The notes: a model not told the origin generated them from the sequence alone. A DNA stretch of 64,000 nt from Rhizobium sp. AAP43 (GCF_001296045.1 NZ_LJHS01000022.1:62001-126000), one strand, 5' to 3'. Shown: positions 9,763-27,375, numbered from the stretch's first letter. Translations and numbers: made by a program.

Positions 9763-9877
9763 CGTGCGATGATGGATCTTGGGGAAATGCGAGGTTAGCA
9801 ATCATATGAAGGACAAGGCTAAGCCTCGCAACGAGCGATCCAGGATTGCAGTGAGCGGACGCAATTGATGAAAGATA

Positions 9878-10411
9878 TCAGGCGGCTCGGGATAGACTGA
9901 GGCCCGGAAACCGTTCCAGATAGATCCGGAACCAGGGCGTGAAATGGCCGGGATGCAACGCGACTTCCCGAGCCAGTTCGTCTGAGCCAATCCAGCGCAC
10001 GGCCTCGACCTCACTGGCCTGAGGACGAACCGTCAATGTGTGCGCATCGGCCTGGGCGCTGAACAGGGTAACGCGCTCATGCTCGCGCAGCCCGCCGCCA
10101 ACATCAGCTTCATACTCGACGGTCTGATGGCGTGTGAGTGGTAGGGTAAAGCCCAATTCCTCTTGGAGGCGTCGCTCGGCGCAAACCTCCACGGCTTCCT
10201 CCCAGTATGGATGAGTACAGCAGGTATTGGCCCACTGACCCGCGCAGTGGTACTTCGTCGCCGCGCGCTTCTGGATCAAAAGACGATCACCGTCGAAGAC
10301 AAAGACGGAGACGGCGAGATGCAGCAGCCCCTCGATATGGGCGCGCATCTTGTCGACAGGAAAGAACGACCCGTCATCCGCGATCGCGGGGATCTCGATG
10401 CTGTCACGCAT
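9878..10411 (-). CDS. idi: Isopentenyl-diphosphate delta-isomerase, type I (Nudix)
   Basis: Interconverts IPP and DMAPP, feeding carotenoid and phytyl/geranylgeranyl synthesis. The protein has 177 residues from ATG 10411. Active-site cysteine segment GQWANTCCTHP, the Nudix-like RRLQEELGF and the REHERV glutamate motif are visible. ATG 10411 has a GGAG ten bases upstream; an in-frame ATG at 10432 lacks one. It is the last gene of the leftward bchF operon, 53 bases after hemA. Placement in the PGC indicates dedicated isoprenoid supply. Confidence 0.93.
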   Translation of the reverse strand: MRDSIEIPAIADDGSFFPVDKMRAHIEGLLHLAVSVFVFDGDRLLIQKRAATKYHCAGQWANTCCTHPYWEEAVEVCAERRLQEELGFTLPLTRHQTVEYEADVGGGLREHERVTLFSAQADAHTLTVRPQASEVEAVRWIGSDELAREVALHPGHFTPWFRIYLERFPGLSLSRAA

Positions 10412-10464
10412 GGGCAGTCCACTCCATCTCATCGGGCACGCCGCCGATAAGGCCTTTGTACCTG

Positions 10465-11682
10465 TTAGGCAACAGCCCGGGCCAACGCACATTGCGACCA
10501 GAGGGAACTGAGCGCTTCTGCGAGGTGGCGAATATCCGCATCGCTGTGCAGTGGCGTCGGGGTAATGCGAAGCCTTTCCTTGCCCACAGGCACAGTCGGA
10601 TAGTTGATCGGCTGGACATAAACGCCAAAGTCGTCAAGCAGCACGTCGGAGATCCACTTGCACTTCGCTGCATTGCCGACCATGACCGGCACAATATGGC
10701 TCGAATTGCGCATATGGGGAATGCCACGCACGTCGAGGGCATGCCGTACCTTTGCAACGGCAGTCTGGTGCGATTGCCGTTCAACGTTGCTCTCCTTCAG
10801 GTGGCGGATCGACGCCGTGGCTGCGGCGGCAACGGCCGGCGGAATGGCCGTCGTAAAGATGAAGCCGGACGCGAAGGAGCGGACAAAGTCAACCAGGACA
10901 GCGGGTCCGGTAATATAGCCGCCCATGACGCCAAAGGCCTTGCCCAGCGTGCCTTCGATGACCGTCAAGCGGTCCATGAGGCCCTCACGTTCCGCTACGC
11001 CACCGCCCCGCGGCCCATACATGCCGACAGCATGCACTTCGTCGAGATAGGTCATGGCGCCGAACTCATCTGCCACATCGCAGATCTCCCGGATGGGCGA
11101 AATATCGCCGTCCATGGAATAGACGCTTTCGAAGGCGACGAGTTTGGGTGCCGCCGGATCATCAGCCGCCATCAACTCGCGCAGATGACGATAGTCATTG
11201 TGGCGGAACTGCCGCTTGATGCAGCGCGAATGGCGGATACCCTCGATCATCGAGGCGTGGTTGAGGCTATCGGAATAACAGATGATCCCGGGTATCTTTG
11301 CAAGCAGGGTGCCGAGCGCCGCCCAGTTGGACACGTAGCCGGATGTGAAAATCAGCGCCCCTTCCTTGCCATGCAGGTCCGCAAGTTCACGCTCCAGGAC
11401 GACATGATAGTGATTGGTGCCTGAAATATTGCGGGTGCCCCCAGCCCCCGCCCCACATTTGCGAACGACCTCGATCATACGCTCGGTCACGATCGGGTTC
11501 TGACCCATGCCCAGATAGTCGTTTGAGCACCAAACGCTAACATCCCGAACCGTGCCGTCCCCGTTGTGAAACGAGGCCTTCGGGAAGGCGGAGCAATGGC
11601 GCTCCAACTCCGCAAAGACGCGGTAGTTACCGGCAGTATGCAGGCCGGCGAGCGCCTCTTCCATGTGCTGGAGAATATCCAT
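10465..11682 (-). CDS. hemA: 5-aminolevulinate synthase
   Basis: PLP enzyme condensing glycine and succinyl-CoA to 5-aminolevulinate, the first committed tetrapyrrole step in alphaproteobacteria. The 405-residue protein is full length. [26 protein letters not shown] (about 214-220) and the PLP lysine in EGTLGKAFG (Lys248) are present. Its ATG overlaps the puhE stop. A PGC-linked copy suggests a light/oxygen-regulated isozyme additional to a housekeeping ALA synthase elsewhere, which I cannot see here. Confidence 0.95.
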   Translation of the reverse strand: MDILQHMEEALAGLHTAGNYRVFAELERHCSAFPKASFHNGDGTVRDVSVWCSNDYLGMGQNPIVTERMIEVVRKCGAGAGGTRNISGTNHYHVVLERELADLHGKEGALIFTSGYVSNWAALGTLLAKIPGIICYSDSLNHASMIEGIRHSRCIKRQFRHNDYRHLRELMAADDPAAPKLVAFESVYSMDGDISPIREICDVADEFGAMTYLDEVHAVGMYGPRGGGVAEREGLMDRLTVIEGTLGKAFGVMGGYITGPAVLVDFVRSFASGFIFTTAIPPAVAAAATASIRHLKESNVERQSHQTAVAKVRHALDVRGIPHMRNSSHIVPVMVGNAAKCKWISDVLLDDFGVYVQPINYPTVPVGKERLRITPTPLHSDADIRHLAEALSSLWSQCALARAVA

Positions 11683-12572
11683 CAGTCTTTCCTCTTCCCG
11701 ATCGTATCATGTCCAACGGCCACCCATGACGCATGAAGCGCTGGCGGAGCCCCCCCTTGAATAACTGCCGTATCATCCAGCGGAGGGCGTACGGCCAGCT
11801 TGCGCCTGTCCTGACGCGTCGTCGTCCAGCGCCATAGCGCCGTATCCGAGACCGGAAGGACAAGAATGAGATGTTCGATGATGGCGAGCGCCATAAAGGT
11901 GGCCAGCAGCGTATGGCCGACGACCGAATGATCCTGCGTCGCGCGACCTGCGCCGATGGCGAGAATGGCGAACAGGCCAGCGGCGGTTGACAGAAATATT
12001 GGAAACAATGGCGTAAGCCGGTCCGTCCTGAAATACGTCTTCAGATGCGCGATACCCTTTGGCATCAAGTCGCTGACGGCATGCGGCGCACCAAGAAAAA
12101 TCAGCATCTTGGCGGAAACCCGCATTCCCCAGAGCAGGCCGAAGGCCGCAAGCCCGAAGATATTCGGTGCATCCGCCAGTGCCAGCCAGAGGCCAAGCCC
12201 AGTCACGAGGATGGCGATCTCATGATCTCGCACGGCCTCCCAAGCGGCTTTGAAGCGGGCGAAGCCAACAAGCCCTGCTGGGCATTCCCCGCTGCGCCCT
12301 GTGAGCAAGCCCGTCAGGAATGCCGCTTCATGCCAGGCCCAGACGAGCAAGGCACCGAAGAAGCCGGCATAGGAACCGACCGGTGTGCGCTCCCCCGCGC
12401 CGAAAAGCATGAGCGCGAAGCCGCCGGCACCAACGACGGTCATCACCATCATCAAGACCAGGCCACGACGGCCGCTGTTCGAGCGGTTGACCACGGCCAG
12501 CACCAGCCCGGTCGATAGCCACCACACGGCGATGGCGACCAGAACGACAGCGAGCGGGTGTGACAGGCTCAT
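11682..12572 (-). CDS. puhE: Photosynthetic complex assembly protein PuhE
   Basis: Polytopic membrane protein of 296 residues from ATG 12572, with about seven hydrophobic segments ([22 protein letters not shown] first). It belongs to the DUF3623/PuhE family found only in PGCs; in Rhodobacter PuhE affects photosynthetic complex assembly or pigment production. The start is chosen for GGAG in GGTAGGAGATC just upstream, 10 bases after the acsF stop. A 51-base upstream extension of the frame overlaps acsF and is rejected. The stop shares one base with the hemA start. Confidence 0.9.
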   Translation of the reverse strand: MSLSHPLAVVLVAIAVWWLSTGLVLAVVNRSNSGRRGLVLMMVMTVVGAGGFALMLFGAGERTPVGSYAGFFGALLVWAWHEAAFLTGLLTGRSGECPAGLVGFARFKAAWEAVRDHEIAILVTGLGLWLALADAPNIFGLAAFGLLWGMRVSAKMLIFLGAPHAVSDLMPKGIAHLKTYFRTDRLTPLFPIFLSTAAGLFAILAIGAGRATQDHSVVGHTLLATFMALAIIEHLILVLPVSDTALWRWTTTRQDRRKLAVRPPLDDTAVIQGGAPPALHASWVAVGHDTIGKRKD

Positions 12573-12582
12573 GGCGGATCTC

Positions 12583-13692
12583 CTACCAGATCGGCTGCAG
12601 GCGGGAGGTTGCGGGGATCGCATTCGACTTTGCCGGGATTACATACATCCTGATAAAGTTGACGGCAGCCGCCGCTGACCAGAAGCCCTTGGTGATCCGG
12701 CCGGTGAGCCCACCCTTCGCATTGGCTGCCATGATCTTCCGGTTGATCCGCTCCATCCGGCGGAAGCCTTCATGCAGCGCCGGATTGTCCAGATCGAGCA
12801 CGAGGGGGAAGCACTGCCGCGAGATCTCGCTCGTCAGCCGGAAGACCTTCATGTCGTAGTCGTCAATGTCGACGCCGAGGCCTTTATGGAAAGCCGGCCG
12901 CATGTGGTCACGCACATACATGGTGGCAAAAACCGCAAGCAGGAAGAACTTGATCCAGTAGGTGTTCAATCCCTCCGTCAGCCGCTTGTCGGAGCGAATG
13001 ATCAGCGAAAACGCCTCGCCATGTGAAAACTCATCATTGCACCATTCCCGGAACCACTTGAAGATCGGGTGGAAGCGCTGCTCCGGATGTTTCTCCAGAT
13101 GCCGGAAGATCGTGATGTAACGCGCATAACCGATTTTCTCGGACAGATAGGTGGCGTAGTAGATGAACTTCGGCTTGAAGAAAGTGTACTTCTTGGCCTT
13201 GGCGAGGAAACCCATGTTCACGCCGATGCCGAACTCCTTCAAGGCATCATTGATGAACCCGGCATGGCGAGACTCGTCACGGCTCATATAGCCGAAGAGT
13301 TCGCAGATCTCCTGGTTCTTACCGCGCCGCTTCATCTCCTTGTAAAGCACGCAGCCCGAGAATTCCGATGTGAGCGAGGAAACGAGGAAATCAATGAACT
13401 CCTCACGCAGATCGTGCGGCAGCGCATCGATGTCGATATCGTTCCAGTCCTCATTGCGCTTGAAATGACCACGGTTCGGGTCGCTTTTCATCTGGGCGAT
13501 GAGCACGTCCCATTCGGCGCGGACCGGCTCGACATTGATCTTGTCCATTTCTTCGAAATCGGTGGTGTAGAAACGCGGCGTGAGCATGGTCGATACCAGC
13601 GCGCTGCGCGTCGTGTCGTTGACCCCAGCCATACGCTCCTCGACCGTCGGTTCGTGGTCAACGAGATCGTTCGGCGAAACATGGTTGTTCAT
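12583..13692 (-). CDS. acsF: Mg-protoporphyrin IX monomethyl ester oxidative cyclase AcsF
   Basis: Di-iron monooxygenase forming ring E (the isocyclic ring) with O2, giving protochlorophyllide. The protein has 369 residues from ATG 13692. Iron-ligand segments are SSLTSEFSG (Glu110), DESRH (Glu140, His143) and CNDEFSHGE (Glu221, His224). The presence of acsF, with no bchE in view, fits an aerobic anoxygenic phototroph. Start supported by GAGGG upstream; the ATG overlaps the stop of the small ORF before it, and puhE follows 10 bases later. The partner BciE/Ycf54-type protein is not evident here. Confidence 0.95.
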   Translation of the reverse strand: MNNHVSPNDLVDHEPTVEERMAGVNDTTRSALVSTMLTPRFYTTDFEEMDKINVEPVRAEWDVLIAQMKSDPNRGHFKRNEDWNDIDIDALPHDLREEFIDFLVSSLTSEFSGCVLYKEMKRRGKNQEICELFGYMSRDESRHAGFINDALKEFGIGVNMGFLAKAKKYTFFKPKFIYYATYLSEKIGYARYITIFRHLEKHPEQRFHPIFKWFREWCNDEFSHGEAFSLIIRSDKRLTEGLNTYWIKFFLLAVFATMYVRDHMRPAFHKGLGVDIDDYDMKVFRLTSEISRQCFPLVLDLDNPALHEGFRRMERINRKIMAANAKGGLTGRITKGFWSAAAAVNFIRMYVIPAKSNAIPATSRLQPIW

Positions 13693-13994
13693 GACAGTGC
13701 CCTCTCGGTGAAACTGAATTCGCACAATTCCATCATGTCGAGATCGCCGGTCGCCCGTGTCCAGGCGCGCTCCAGCACTCCAGCGCGCGTAATGGTAGCC
13801 TTCCTGCGAAAATTCCTGGTCGATCCATAGGGGATCGAGATGGGCGCGCCGTGGACCAGAACTTCGTCACCGGGATGAACGATGACGCCGTTGTCGAACC
13901 GCAGATGCGCGCCAAGCGCCTCAAACGTGTTGTTGATCTCGACGGTACAATCGACCGTCTCCTTTCGTCTCATCAAGGCGAAGACCGGGTTCAT
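13689..13994 (-). CDS. Conserved-position small protein of unknown function between puhC and acsF
   Basis: One hundred and one residues, soluble, without signal peptide or membrane span. The N-terminal half (VEINNTFEALGAHLRFDNGVIVHPGDEVLVHGAP) looks like a small beta-rich fold. A basic patch (STRNFRRKATITR) and an acidic end (TGDLDMMELCEFSF) follow. Both ends overlap neighbours by four bases (ATGA with puhC and with acsF), so it is almost certainly translated and co-expressed with reaction-centre assembly and cyclase genes. I recall short ORFs at this location in other rhizobial PGCs but no assigned function. An AcsF accessory role is a guess from adjacency. Confidence 0.8.
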   Translation of the reverse strand: MNPVFALMRRKETVDCTVEINNTFEALGAHLRFDNGVIVHPGDEVLVHGAPISIPYGSTRNFRRKATITRAGVLERAWTRATGDLDMMELCEFSFTERALS

Positions 13995-14485
13995 TGGCTA
14001 TTTCCTCCCTGTGGGGCCAGAAGGGCTTCGAAAGCAGCCGCATTGTCGCGGCCAAAGGCATCGAGAAAGATCCGCTCGCCAGTACCGGTGTCCGACAGGC
14101 TGACGGCACTGGATTCCCATTTGATCAGTCGATAGGGCGCATCAAAGGGCACGTTGGAGACTTGGCGCATCCGCTCAAAGGCTCGCAATGATCCACTGAC
14201 GAAGCCACCGGCTTCCGGCGCATAGAGTGCAATATCCTCTCGCGTGGCAGCGTCAGTCACCACAACATGACCCGATGCGTTTCGTGTGATCATGAGGTCT
14301 CGGATTGAAACCGGCGCTCCTAGCTCCTGCTTGACCACACCAAGCCCCGTCACCTGGCCGAAGACAATCGCTCCGGCCGTGAAGGCGATCAGGCCGGCAA
14401 GGCCAAAGAACACCCCCTTGGGGAGATGGTTTGGCGTCTTGCCCTTGCGGTCAGAAAAATAGCCGAGATGTGATGCCGAGCCCAT
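13991..14485 (-). CDS. puhC: Photosynthetic complex assembly protein PuhC
   Basis: Membrane-anchored periplasmic assembly factor for the LH1-reaction centre core. The 164-residue protein has one N-terminal span (FFGLAGLIAFTAGAIVFGQVTG, about residues 26-47). The periplasmic domain contains ITRNASGHVVVTDAATRE and a final FGRDNAAAFEALL segment typical of PuhC. It lies nine bases after puhB and overlaps the following small ORF by four bases. Confidence 0.9.
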   Translation of the reverse strand: MGSASHLGYFSDRKGKTPNHLPKGVFFGLAGLIAFTAGAIVFGQVTGLGVVKQELGAPVSIRDLMITRNASGHVVVTDAATREDIALYAPEAGGFVSGSLRAFERMRQVSNVPFDAPYRLIKWESSAVSLSDTGTGERIFLDAFGRDNAAAFEALLAPQGGNSQ

Positions 14486-14494
14486 GACCCTGTC

Positions 14495-15169
14495 CTATTC
14501 TGCCGCAACGACGGCGGGTGGTTGGTGGGAGAGATCAGCGCCGCGAGCGACAAACCGAGACTGGTGGGCATGCGCCATACGATATTGTCCGATCGCTGCC
14601 GCAAGTACGGCTGCCCCTCTTTCAGCATCCGGCAGATAGACAAGGCTGGGCTCGGTGTGTGCGACCCGGAAGCCGCGCACATGCGGCCACTGGATGAGCC
14701 AGGACAGGCGCTGACCCGGCACAAGCGCTATGGCGATCATCCCGGATGACTGACCGATCCTTGCGAAGGAAACAGCATCGATTTGCCGGAAAGGCAGATT
14801 GAGCGTCATCGAGATCGCTACGCCGAACCGCATCACCACGCGTTCGGTGGTAACCGTGTAAAGCGTTGTCTTTTCGACGGCCCAGGCAAAAAGCTCGATC
14901 ATGCCGACAAGCACGGCGGCAAGAGCTGTGAGGATCGCGACGGAAAAGAGGATCCCGCCCACAGCCCGTCCATCACTGAGCCCGGAGGCTACTGCCCAAC
15001 CGGCCAGCACGATGAAATACCCACAGATCCATCGGACCTTGAGAAGATGCCGGGCGACGAGAGCCGACGACGGCCGGCCTTGCCAGAGCACAACCTCGCC
15101 AGCTGGAGGCACACCGGGAAGACCCGGCAGTGGTTCGATTTCATGTTCCCGGGTGACGAAATGGTTCAC
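14495..15169 (-). CDS. puhB: Photosynthetic complex assembly protein PuhB
   Basis: Reaction-centre assembly factor with a bacterial PH-like domain. The 224-residue protein has EHEIEPLPGLPG near the N-terminus, two to three membrane spans between about residues 45 and 105, then TLYTVTTERVVMRFG and LPFRQIDAV, which mark the PH-like (DUF304-type) domain. It overlaps puhA by four bases and precedes puhC by nine. Confidence 0.92.
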   Translation of the reverse strand: MNHFVTREHEIEPLPGLPGVPPAGEVVLWQGRPSSALVARHLLKVRWICGYFIVLAGWAVASGLSDGRAVGGILFSVAILTALAAVLVGMIELFAWAVEKTTLYTVTTERVVMRFGVAISMTLNLPFRQIDAVSFARIGQSSGMIAIALVPGQRLSWLIQWPHVRGFRVAHTEPSLVYLPDAERGAAVLAAAIGQYRMAHAHQSRFVARGADLSHQPPAVVAAE

Positions 15170-15951
15170 AGCAGCGGCTCCTGACGAACGCGATCCGCGT
15201 AGAGAAGCCCGGCGCCGAAATAAGCGGCGATCTTGTCTTCCTCGAGCAAAGTCACGAGTTCGGGGCGTGCGGTCTCCGGAACATCCGCAAACTGGGAAGC
15301 GGTGATCGCATGAACGTAGAGATGGCGGACGCCACCGCGCCCTGTGCCGAAGACAACGAAATTGTTCGGTAGGAGAATGGTGCGCAAACCATCGGCAAGC
15401 GGTAGATCGACCTCATAGTAGCGAACCAGGTGTTCGGCCCGGTCTACCCAGATATCCTTGACGATACCTGCGACCTGCCGGTCGCAGCCGAGAACGGAAA
15501 GCCCCCGCGGGTCAACGGCGCTCGGGACAACCGAAAAGCCGTCGGCGACGCGCAGCGGCACGATCCGTGCATCGCCATGCGCCGTGACATCAGGCCTGTC
15601 GGCACGCTCTGCCCAGGAGCCGGGACCAATGCCGGCGAGAAGCGGATTGCCCACAGGTTCACTCGGATAGCCCGGTGCCGGTGCGATCCGGCGGCTGGCA
15701 AAGCTGCGTTCGTCACGTTGGAAGTCCGGAACCTGTTTCAGTCCCTGGCCATGCGGAAGAACAAAGGTCTTTTTCGGCGGGACGAAAAGCCAGGGGCTCT
15801 TGTTGTAACGGCCCGTGACATCCTCCTCGAGCGGATAGCCCTCGCGGCGATCCTCCTGACGGAGATACCAGATCAGCCCCGCAAAAAAGATCCAGAATGC
15901 GTAGAGCACCACCTGTGCGACATCGATACTTCCTACCAATGATCCGGTCAT
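15166..15951 (-). CDS. puhA: Photosynthetic reaction centre H subunit
   Basis: H subunit capping the cytoplasmic face of the reaction centre. The 261-residue protein has one N-terminal membrane span (VLYAFWIFFAGLIWYLRQEDRREGYPLE) followed by a PRC-barrel domain with VPLRVADGFSV and GTVKD-like AGIVKDIWVDRAE. Its length matches known H subunits (about 255-260). It lies 36 bases after lhaA; the stop overlaps the puhB start. Confidence 0.96.
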   Translation of the reverse strand: MTGSLVGSIDVAQVVLYAFWIFFAGLIWYLRQEDRREGYPLEEDVTGRYNKSPWLFVPPKKTFVLPHGQGLKQVPDFQRDERSFASRRIAPAPGYPSEPVGNPLLAGIGPGSWAERADRPDVTAHGDARIVPLRVADGFSVVPSAVDPRGLSVLGCDRQVAGIVKDIWVDRAEHLVRYYEVDLPLADGLRTILLPNNFVVFGTGRGGVRHLYVHAITASQFADVPETARPELVTLLEEDKIAAYFGAGLLYADRVRQEPLL

Positions 15952-15987
15952 ATCAGACCCTCCAGTGTAAGACGTGGCGCCCGACGA

Positions 15988-17427
15988 TCAGCCGGGCATC
16001 TCCGCCAATCCAAAACGCGTGTTGTTCAGGTAATCTCTGTGATAGCGCCGCCCGGCAAGCGGTCCGATCACCGCCAGGCACAGGAAGAGAAGAACGATTT
16101 CAAATTGATAGACGACGACATAACCGGCCGCCGGGGTCATCATGGCCTCGCCGAGCGACCCGTTGAGCGCCAACGCATTGATCGTATTCTTGATAACGCC
16201 GCCAGCGAGCATGCTCGCCCCGATCGCCGTTGCCTGCACCGCGCCCCAGGCACCGACCACAAGCCCGCTGTCCGACCGCTCGGAAATGCCCATCGCCGCA
16301 ATCATGGTGCCGACCGCAAAAAGACCGCCCCCGAGACCGATACCGAAAGCGCCGATATGGAACAGCGCCGTCAGCCCGAGCGGTGAAGCGAAGATAACCG
16401 CCGAGAAGGCACAGATGCCGGCAAGCAGGCCGCGCGCGGCGACGCGATAGACCTGTACGCCACCCTGCAGACTATGCGCGGCCCAACCGAAGCCTGCCAT
16501 GGTTCCAAGCGCCCAGAGACCTGTAAGGCGCGTCGTTTCGCCGACAGACAGCCCGAGAATTTCGCCGCCATAGGGTTCAAGCAAGATGTCTTGCATCGAA
16601 AATGCGGCCGAACCGATGGCAACGGCAAGGAGCAGGCGCATCACACCCGGTGCGCTGCGGTAATCGTCCAGCGCATCGATGAAGCTCACAAGATCCCGAT
16701 CGACCGCCGTACGGCGGGCATCGCGTGCCTCCTGCTTCCAGATGGCGATTACGTTGATCACGATGGTCAGAAGGGCCGTACCCTGGATAACCTGGATCAG
16801 CATCTTGGGGCTGAAATCCACCAGCACGACGCTGTAAAAGCTTGATGCCCCGATCATCCCTGCGAGCAGCATGAAATAGAGGAGCGCGACGACCCGAGGA
16901 CGCTTTGCCTCCGGAACGAGGTCGGTCGCAAGGGCCAGTCCGGCTGTCTGCGCCATGTGCATGCCAAATCCGGTCAGGATGAAAGCGAGGCTGACGCCCG
17001 CAGCACCGGCCCATTCAGGCCCAACCGTCTGCGACTGCAGGAGCAGCAGCGCAAACGGCATGATGGCAAGCCCGCCAAATTGCAGAAGGCTGCCCAGCCA
17101 GACATAGGGTACCCGCCGCCAGCCAAGCACGGACTTGTAGGTATCCGAGCGATATCCGAAGAGCAGACGCAGAGGGGCTGCAAGAACGGGGATGGCCACC
17201 ACAGCCGAAACAAGCGCCACCGAAACGCCGAGCTCGACGATCAGCACACGGTTAAGCGTGCCGGTGAGCAGCACCAGGACACAGCCGGCGGAAACCTGGA
17301 AGAGCGACAGTCGCAAGAGCCGAGACAGTGGCATCTCGACCGTCGCCGCATCGGCAAAGGGCATGAAGCGCGTGCCCATCATTTGCCAGAACGCGATCAT
17401 CTTCCGGTTTGCGCCTGCAAAGTTCAT
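15988..17427 (-). CDS. lhaA: LH1 assembly protein LhaA (PucC-family MFS)
   Basis: Twelve-span membrane protein of the BCD/PucC branch of the major facilitator superfamily, required for efficient LH1 assembly. In 479 residues the family motifs LTGTLNRVLIVELGV, AAPLRLLFGYRSDT and EPYGGEILGLSVGETT are visible. Its start overlaps the bchM stop. A second PucC-family gene is at 29820-31235; this one is assigned LhaA because it sits directly before puhA as in Rhodobacter. Confidence 0.92.
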   Translation of the reverse strand: MNFAGANRKMIAFWQMMGTRFMPFADAATVEMPLSRLLRLSLFQVSAGCVLVLLTGTLNRVLIVELGVSVALVSAVVAIPVLAAPLRLLFGYRSDTYKSVLGWRRVPYVWLGSLLQFGGLAIMPFALLLLQSQTVGPEWAGAAGVSLAFILTGFGMHMAQTAGLALATDLVPEAKRPRVVALLYFMLLAGMIGASSFYSVVLVDFSPKMLIQVIQGTALLTIVINVIAIWKQEARDARRTAVDRDLVSFIDALDDYRSAPGVMRLLLAVAIGSAAFSMQDILLEPYGGEILGLSVGETTRLTGLWALGTMAGFGWAAHSLQGGVQVYRVAARGLLAGICAFSAVIFASPLGLTALFHIGAFGIGLGGGLFAVGTMIAAMGISERSDSGLVVGAWGAVQATAIGASMLAGGVIKNTINALALNGSLGEAMMTPAAGYVVVYQFEIVLLFLCLAVIGPLAGRRYHRDYLNNTRFGLAEMPG

Positions 17428-18140
17428 GACCGGATCACCTCCATCGCCTGGGAGGTGTAGAAGCCGACCGAAACCTTGTGGCTGCGCCCGGCTGTCCAGC
17501 TGGAAAGCGCTGGCGCCAGCAGCATGTCCGACACGACGCGGTCGGGTTCAACCGGATAAATGGCGGGCGCGCGATTGCCTCGCGGAAAGATCTGGCCCGC
17601 GGCGAGCATCGCCCGCAACAGGCGGGAGCCCGGGGCAAGCGTGAAGAGCATGCTGCGCGAGCAGCGTTCGGCAAGCGTATGAAGCACGCGCACGGCATCA
17701 GCAGAACGATAGTGGATCAGCACATCCATTGAAACGACCGCATCGAAGCTGCCATGCCGCGGGTCGAGCATGTCACCGCTGTGAAAGGTCACGGAACCCT
17801 TTGACCGACCATGGCTATGTTCCAGTTCGTGCGCTCGCTGCCGGGCATGGGCGACCATCTGCGCTGAGAGATCGACAGCAACGACCTCAGCCCCACGTCG
17901 CATCAGCTCAAAGGAAAGGACACCAGATCCACAGCCGGCATCAAGAATGCGCCAACCGGTGAGATCGGCGGGCAACCAGGAAACAAGCGTCTGGCGCATA
18001 TCGTCGCGTCCCTTGCGCACAGTTGCCCGTATGCCGCTGACCGGCTGGTCGCCAGTAAGGCGCTTCCACGCATCGAGTGCTGTGCGATCGAAATAGTGCT
18101 CGATCTCGCCCGTCCTTCGAATGTAGTCGGTCTGGCTCAT
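17424..18140 (-). CDS. bchM: Mg-protoporphyrin IX O-methyltransferase BchM
   Basis: Transfers methyl from SAM to the 13-propionate of Mg-protoporphyrin IX, making the AcsF substrate. The 238-residue protein from ATG 18140 has the SAM motif LDAGCGSGVLSFEL, followed by VDLSAQMV and the late VLIHYRS segment. ATG 18140 is preferred because GAGG lies upstream; a TTG at 18158 in the same frame overlaps the bchL stop. It follows bchL by 10 bases. Confidence 0.94.
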   Translation of the reverse strand: MSQTDYIRRTGEIEHYFDRTALDAWKRLTGDQPVSGIRATVRKGRDDMRQTLVSWLPADLTGWRILDAGCGSGVLSFELMRRGAEVVAVDLSAQMVAHARQRAHELEHSHGRSKGSVTFHSGDMLDPRHGSFDAVVSMDVLIHYRSADAVRVLHTLAERCSRSMLFTLAPGSRLLRAMLAAGQIFPRGNRAPAIYPVEPDRVVSDMLLAPALSSWTAGRSHKVSVGFYTSQAMEVIRS

Positions 18141-18150
18141 GGCTTTGTCC

Positions 18151-26221
<8,071 letters not shown>

Positions 26222-26295
26222 TCTCAAGATCCTCTCCCAAGGTCCCCCGCGGGCTATCGGGATCGATATTGAGACTACGCCCCCACCACACAAAG

Positions 26296-26329
26296 TGTCA
26301 ACTTAGATTGACGTATATTTTGATTTACA
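26296..26329. promoter_or_regulatory. Fused double PpsR box between bchF and aerR
   Basis: TGT-N12-ACG at 26296-26313 and CGT-N12-ACA at 26312-26329 share two bases, giving TGT-N12-ACGT-N12-ACA. Each box has one degenerate half at the junction. A TTGACA reading leftward (complement of 26296-26301) could be a -35 for bchF. The rest of the 206-base divergent region (26222-26427) is unassigned. Confidence 0.6.
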
Positions 26330-26427
26330 CAATTTCAATCCGGAGTCATTGTGGGTGGGCGACGGCATGAGGGCGGGCCGAACCCAGATTCTGCGACCGC
26401 GATCGAAGCCAGCGGGAGGCGCAAGGA

Positions 26428-27375
26428 ATGATGGAGGGAGCAAACATTGCGGGCTTTACGGCGACCGATCGGTCGCCGGACACCAATGGCGCGGCCTGGA
26501 ACAGCAAGACGCTTGTTCCTCGGCGCTTTAGCCCCTACCTAAACCATAGCGACGGAGAAACGCTCCGGAGTCTAATACAGGGAACGGTGGCGTCCATGAC
26601 CGCTGCAAAGTTGTCGGCGCGTTACGAAATTGGCCTTGAGAACGATCACCTCTACACGAAAGCGGTCGAAGAGTTCCGCTGTCTCATCGTAAAACCATCC
26701 ACCCGTATTGCCTCTCTCAACGCCTTCGTCGAATACGAGCTCCCTGCGGGCAGGCCGGATTATGTAAAGGTTCTTTTCCTGGAAGCGGTCGCCCGCATGA
26801 TGGGGCGGGAATGGACGACGGATAGCTGCAATTTCGTCGATGTCACGGTAGGGACAGCGAAGTTACAACAATTGATCAATATGTTGTCGCAGAAGCTCCG
26901 CCTCTCAAGCGACATCTCGAAGCCAAGCGCCCTTATCGTCAGCCCGCTGGGAGAACAGCACACGCTAGCGCCCCATCTCATGGGACTGCTTCTCGACACG
27001 CTCGGTTGGGATCGAAGTGTACTCGAGCCTTCGGAACTGCAAGGGCGGCGGTTTGCGCAATTGGCGCGCCACGCGCAAATCGCTTGCATAGGCTGGAGCA
27101 ATAGCCGTTTGCGCACTGAGTTGAGCACACTGATGCACAACCTCAGGTCACATAGGCGACATATTCACCTACCGATCATCGTGGGCGGTGCCGCTGCACT
27201 GGAGTCCGTTGATTTTCTTGTCGGATTGGGCGTCGACTGCATATGCGACAGCATTTACTCCGCAGCAAGGATCTGCGAGAGTTATTACGAACTTGAAAGA
27301 ATCAGCCAGCAGTCTCGTGCCGCAGGCAGTACGGCAGTCGTAACACCCAGCGGAATTGATTGGCTCACTCCATGA
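26428..27375 (+). CDS. ppaA: AerR/PpaA cobalamin-binding photosynthesis regulator
   Basis: Antirepressor of PpsR/CrtJ that senses light and oxygen through a bound cobalamin in Rhodobacter relatives. In 315 residues, the C-terminal half has a Rossmann-like B12-binding fold: ALIVSPLGEQHTLAPHL with His178 as the probable B12 ligand, then PIIVGGAAALESVDFLVGLGVDCICDS. The N-terminal region (about 45-130) is a helical SCHIC-like part. The start (ATG 26428, or 26431) has GGGAGG/AAGGA upstream. It overlaps ppsR by four bases, the known aerR-ppsR pair. Confidence 0.88.
   Translation: MMEGANIAGFTATDRSPDTNGAAWNSKTLVPRRFSPYLNHSDGETLRSLIQGTVASMTAAKLSARYEIGLENDHLYTKAVEEFRCLIVKPSTRIASLNAFVEYELPAGRPDYVKVLFLEAVARMMGREWTTDSCNFVDVTVGTAKLQQLINMLSQKLRLSSDISKPSALIVSPLGEQHTLAPHLMGLLLDTLGWDRSVLEPSELQGRRFAQLARHAQIACIGWSNSRLRTELSTLMHNLRSHRRHIHLPIIVGGAAALESVDFLVGLGVDCICDSIYSAARICESYYELERISQQSRAAGSTAVVTPSGIDWLTP

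Noticed and set aside
10207-11424. 405-residue plus-strand open frame across hemA
   Set aside because: Antisense to hemA and idi; Arg/His-rich, no recognisable motif or ribosome site.
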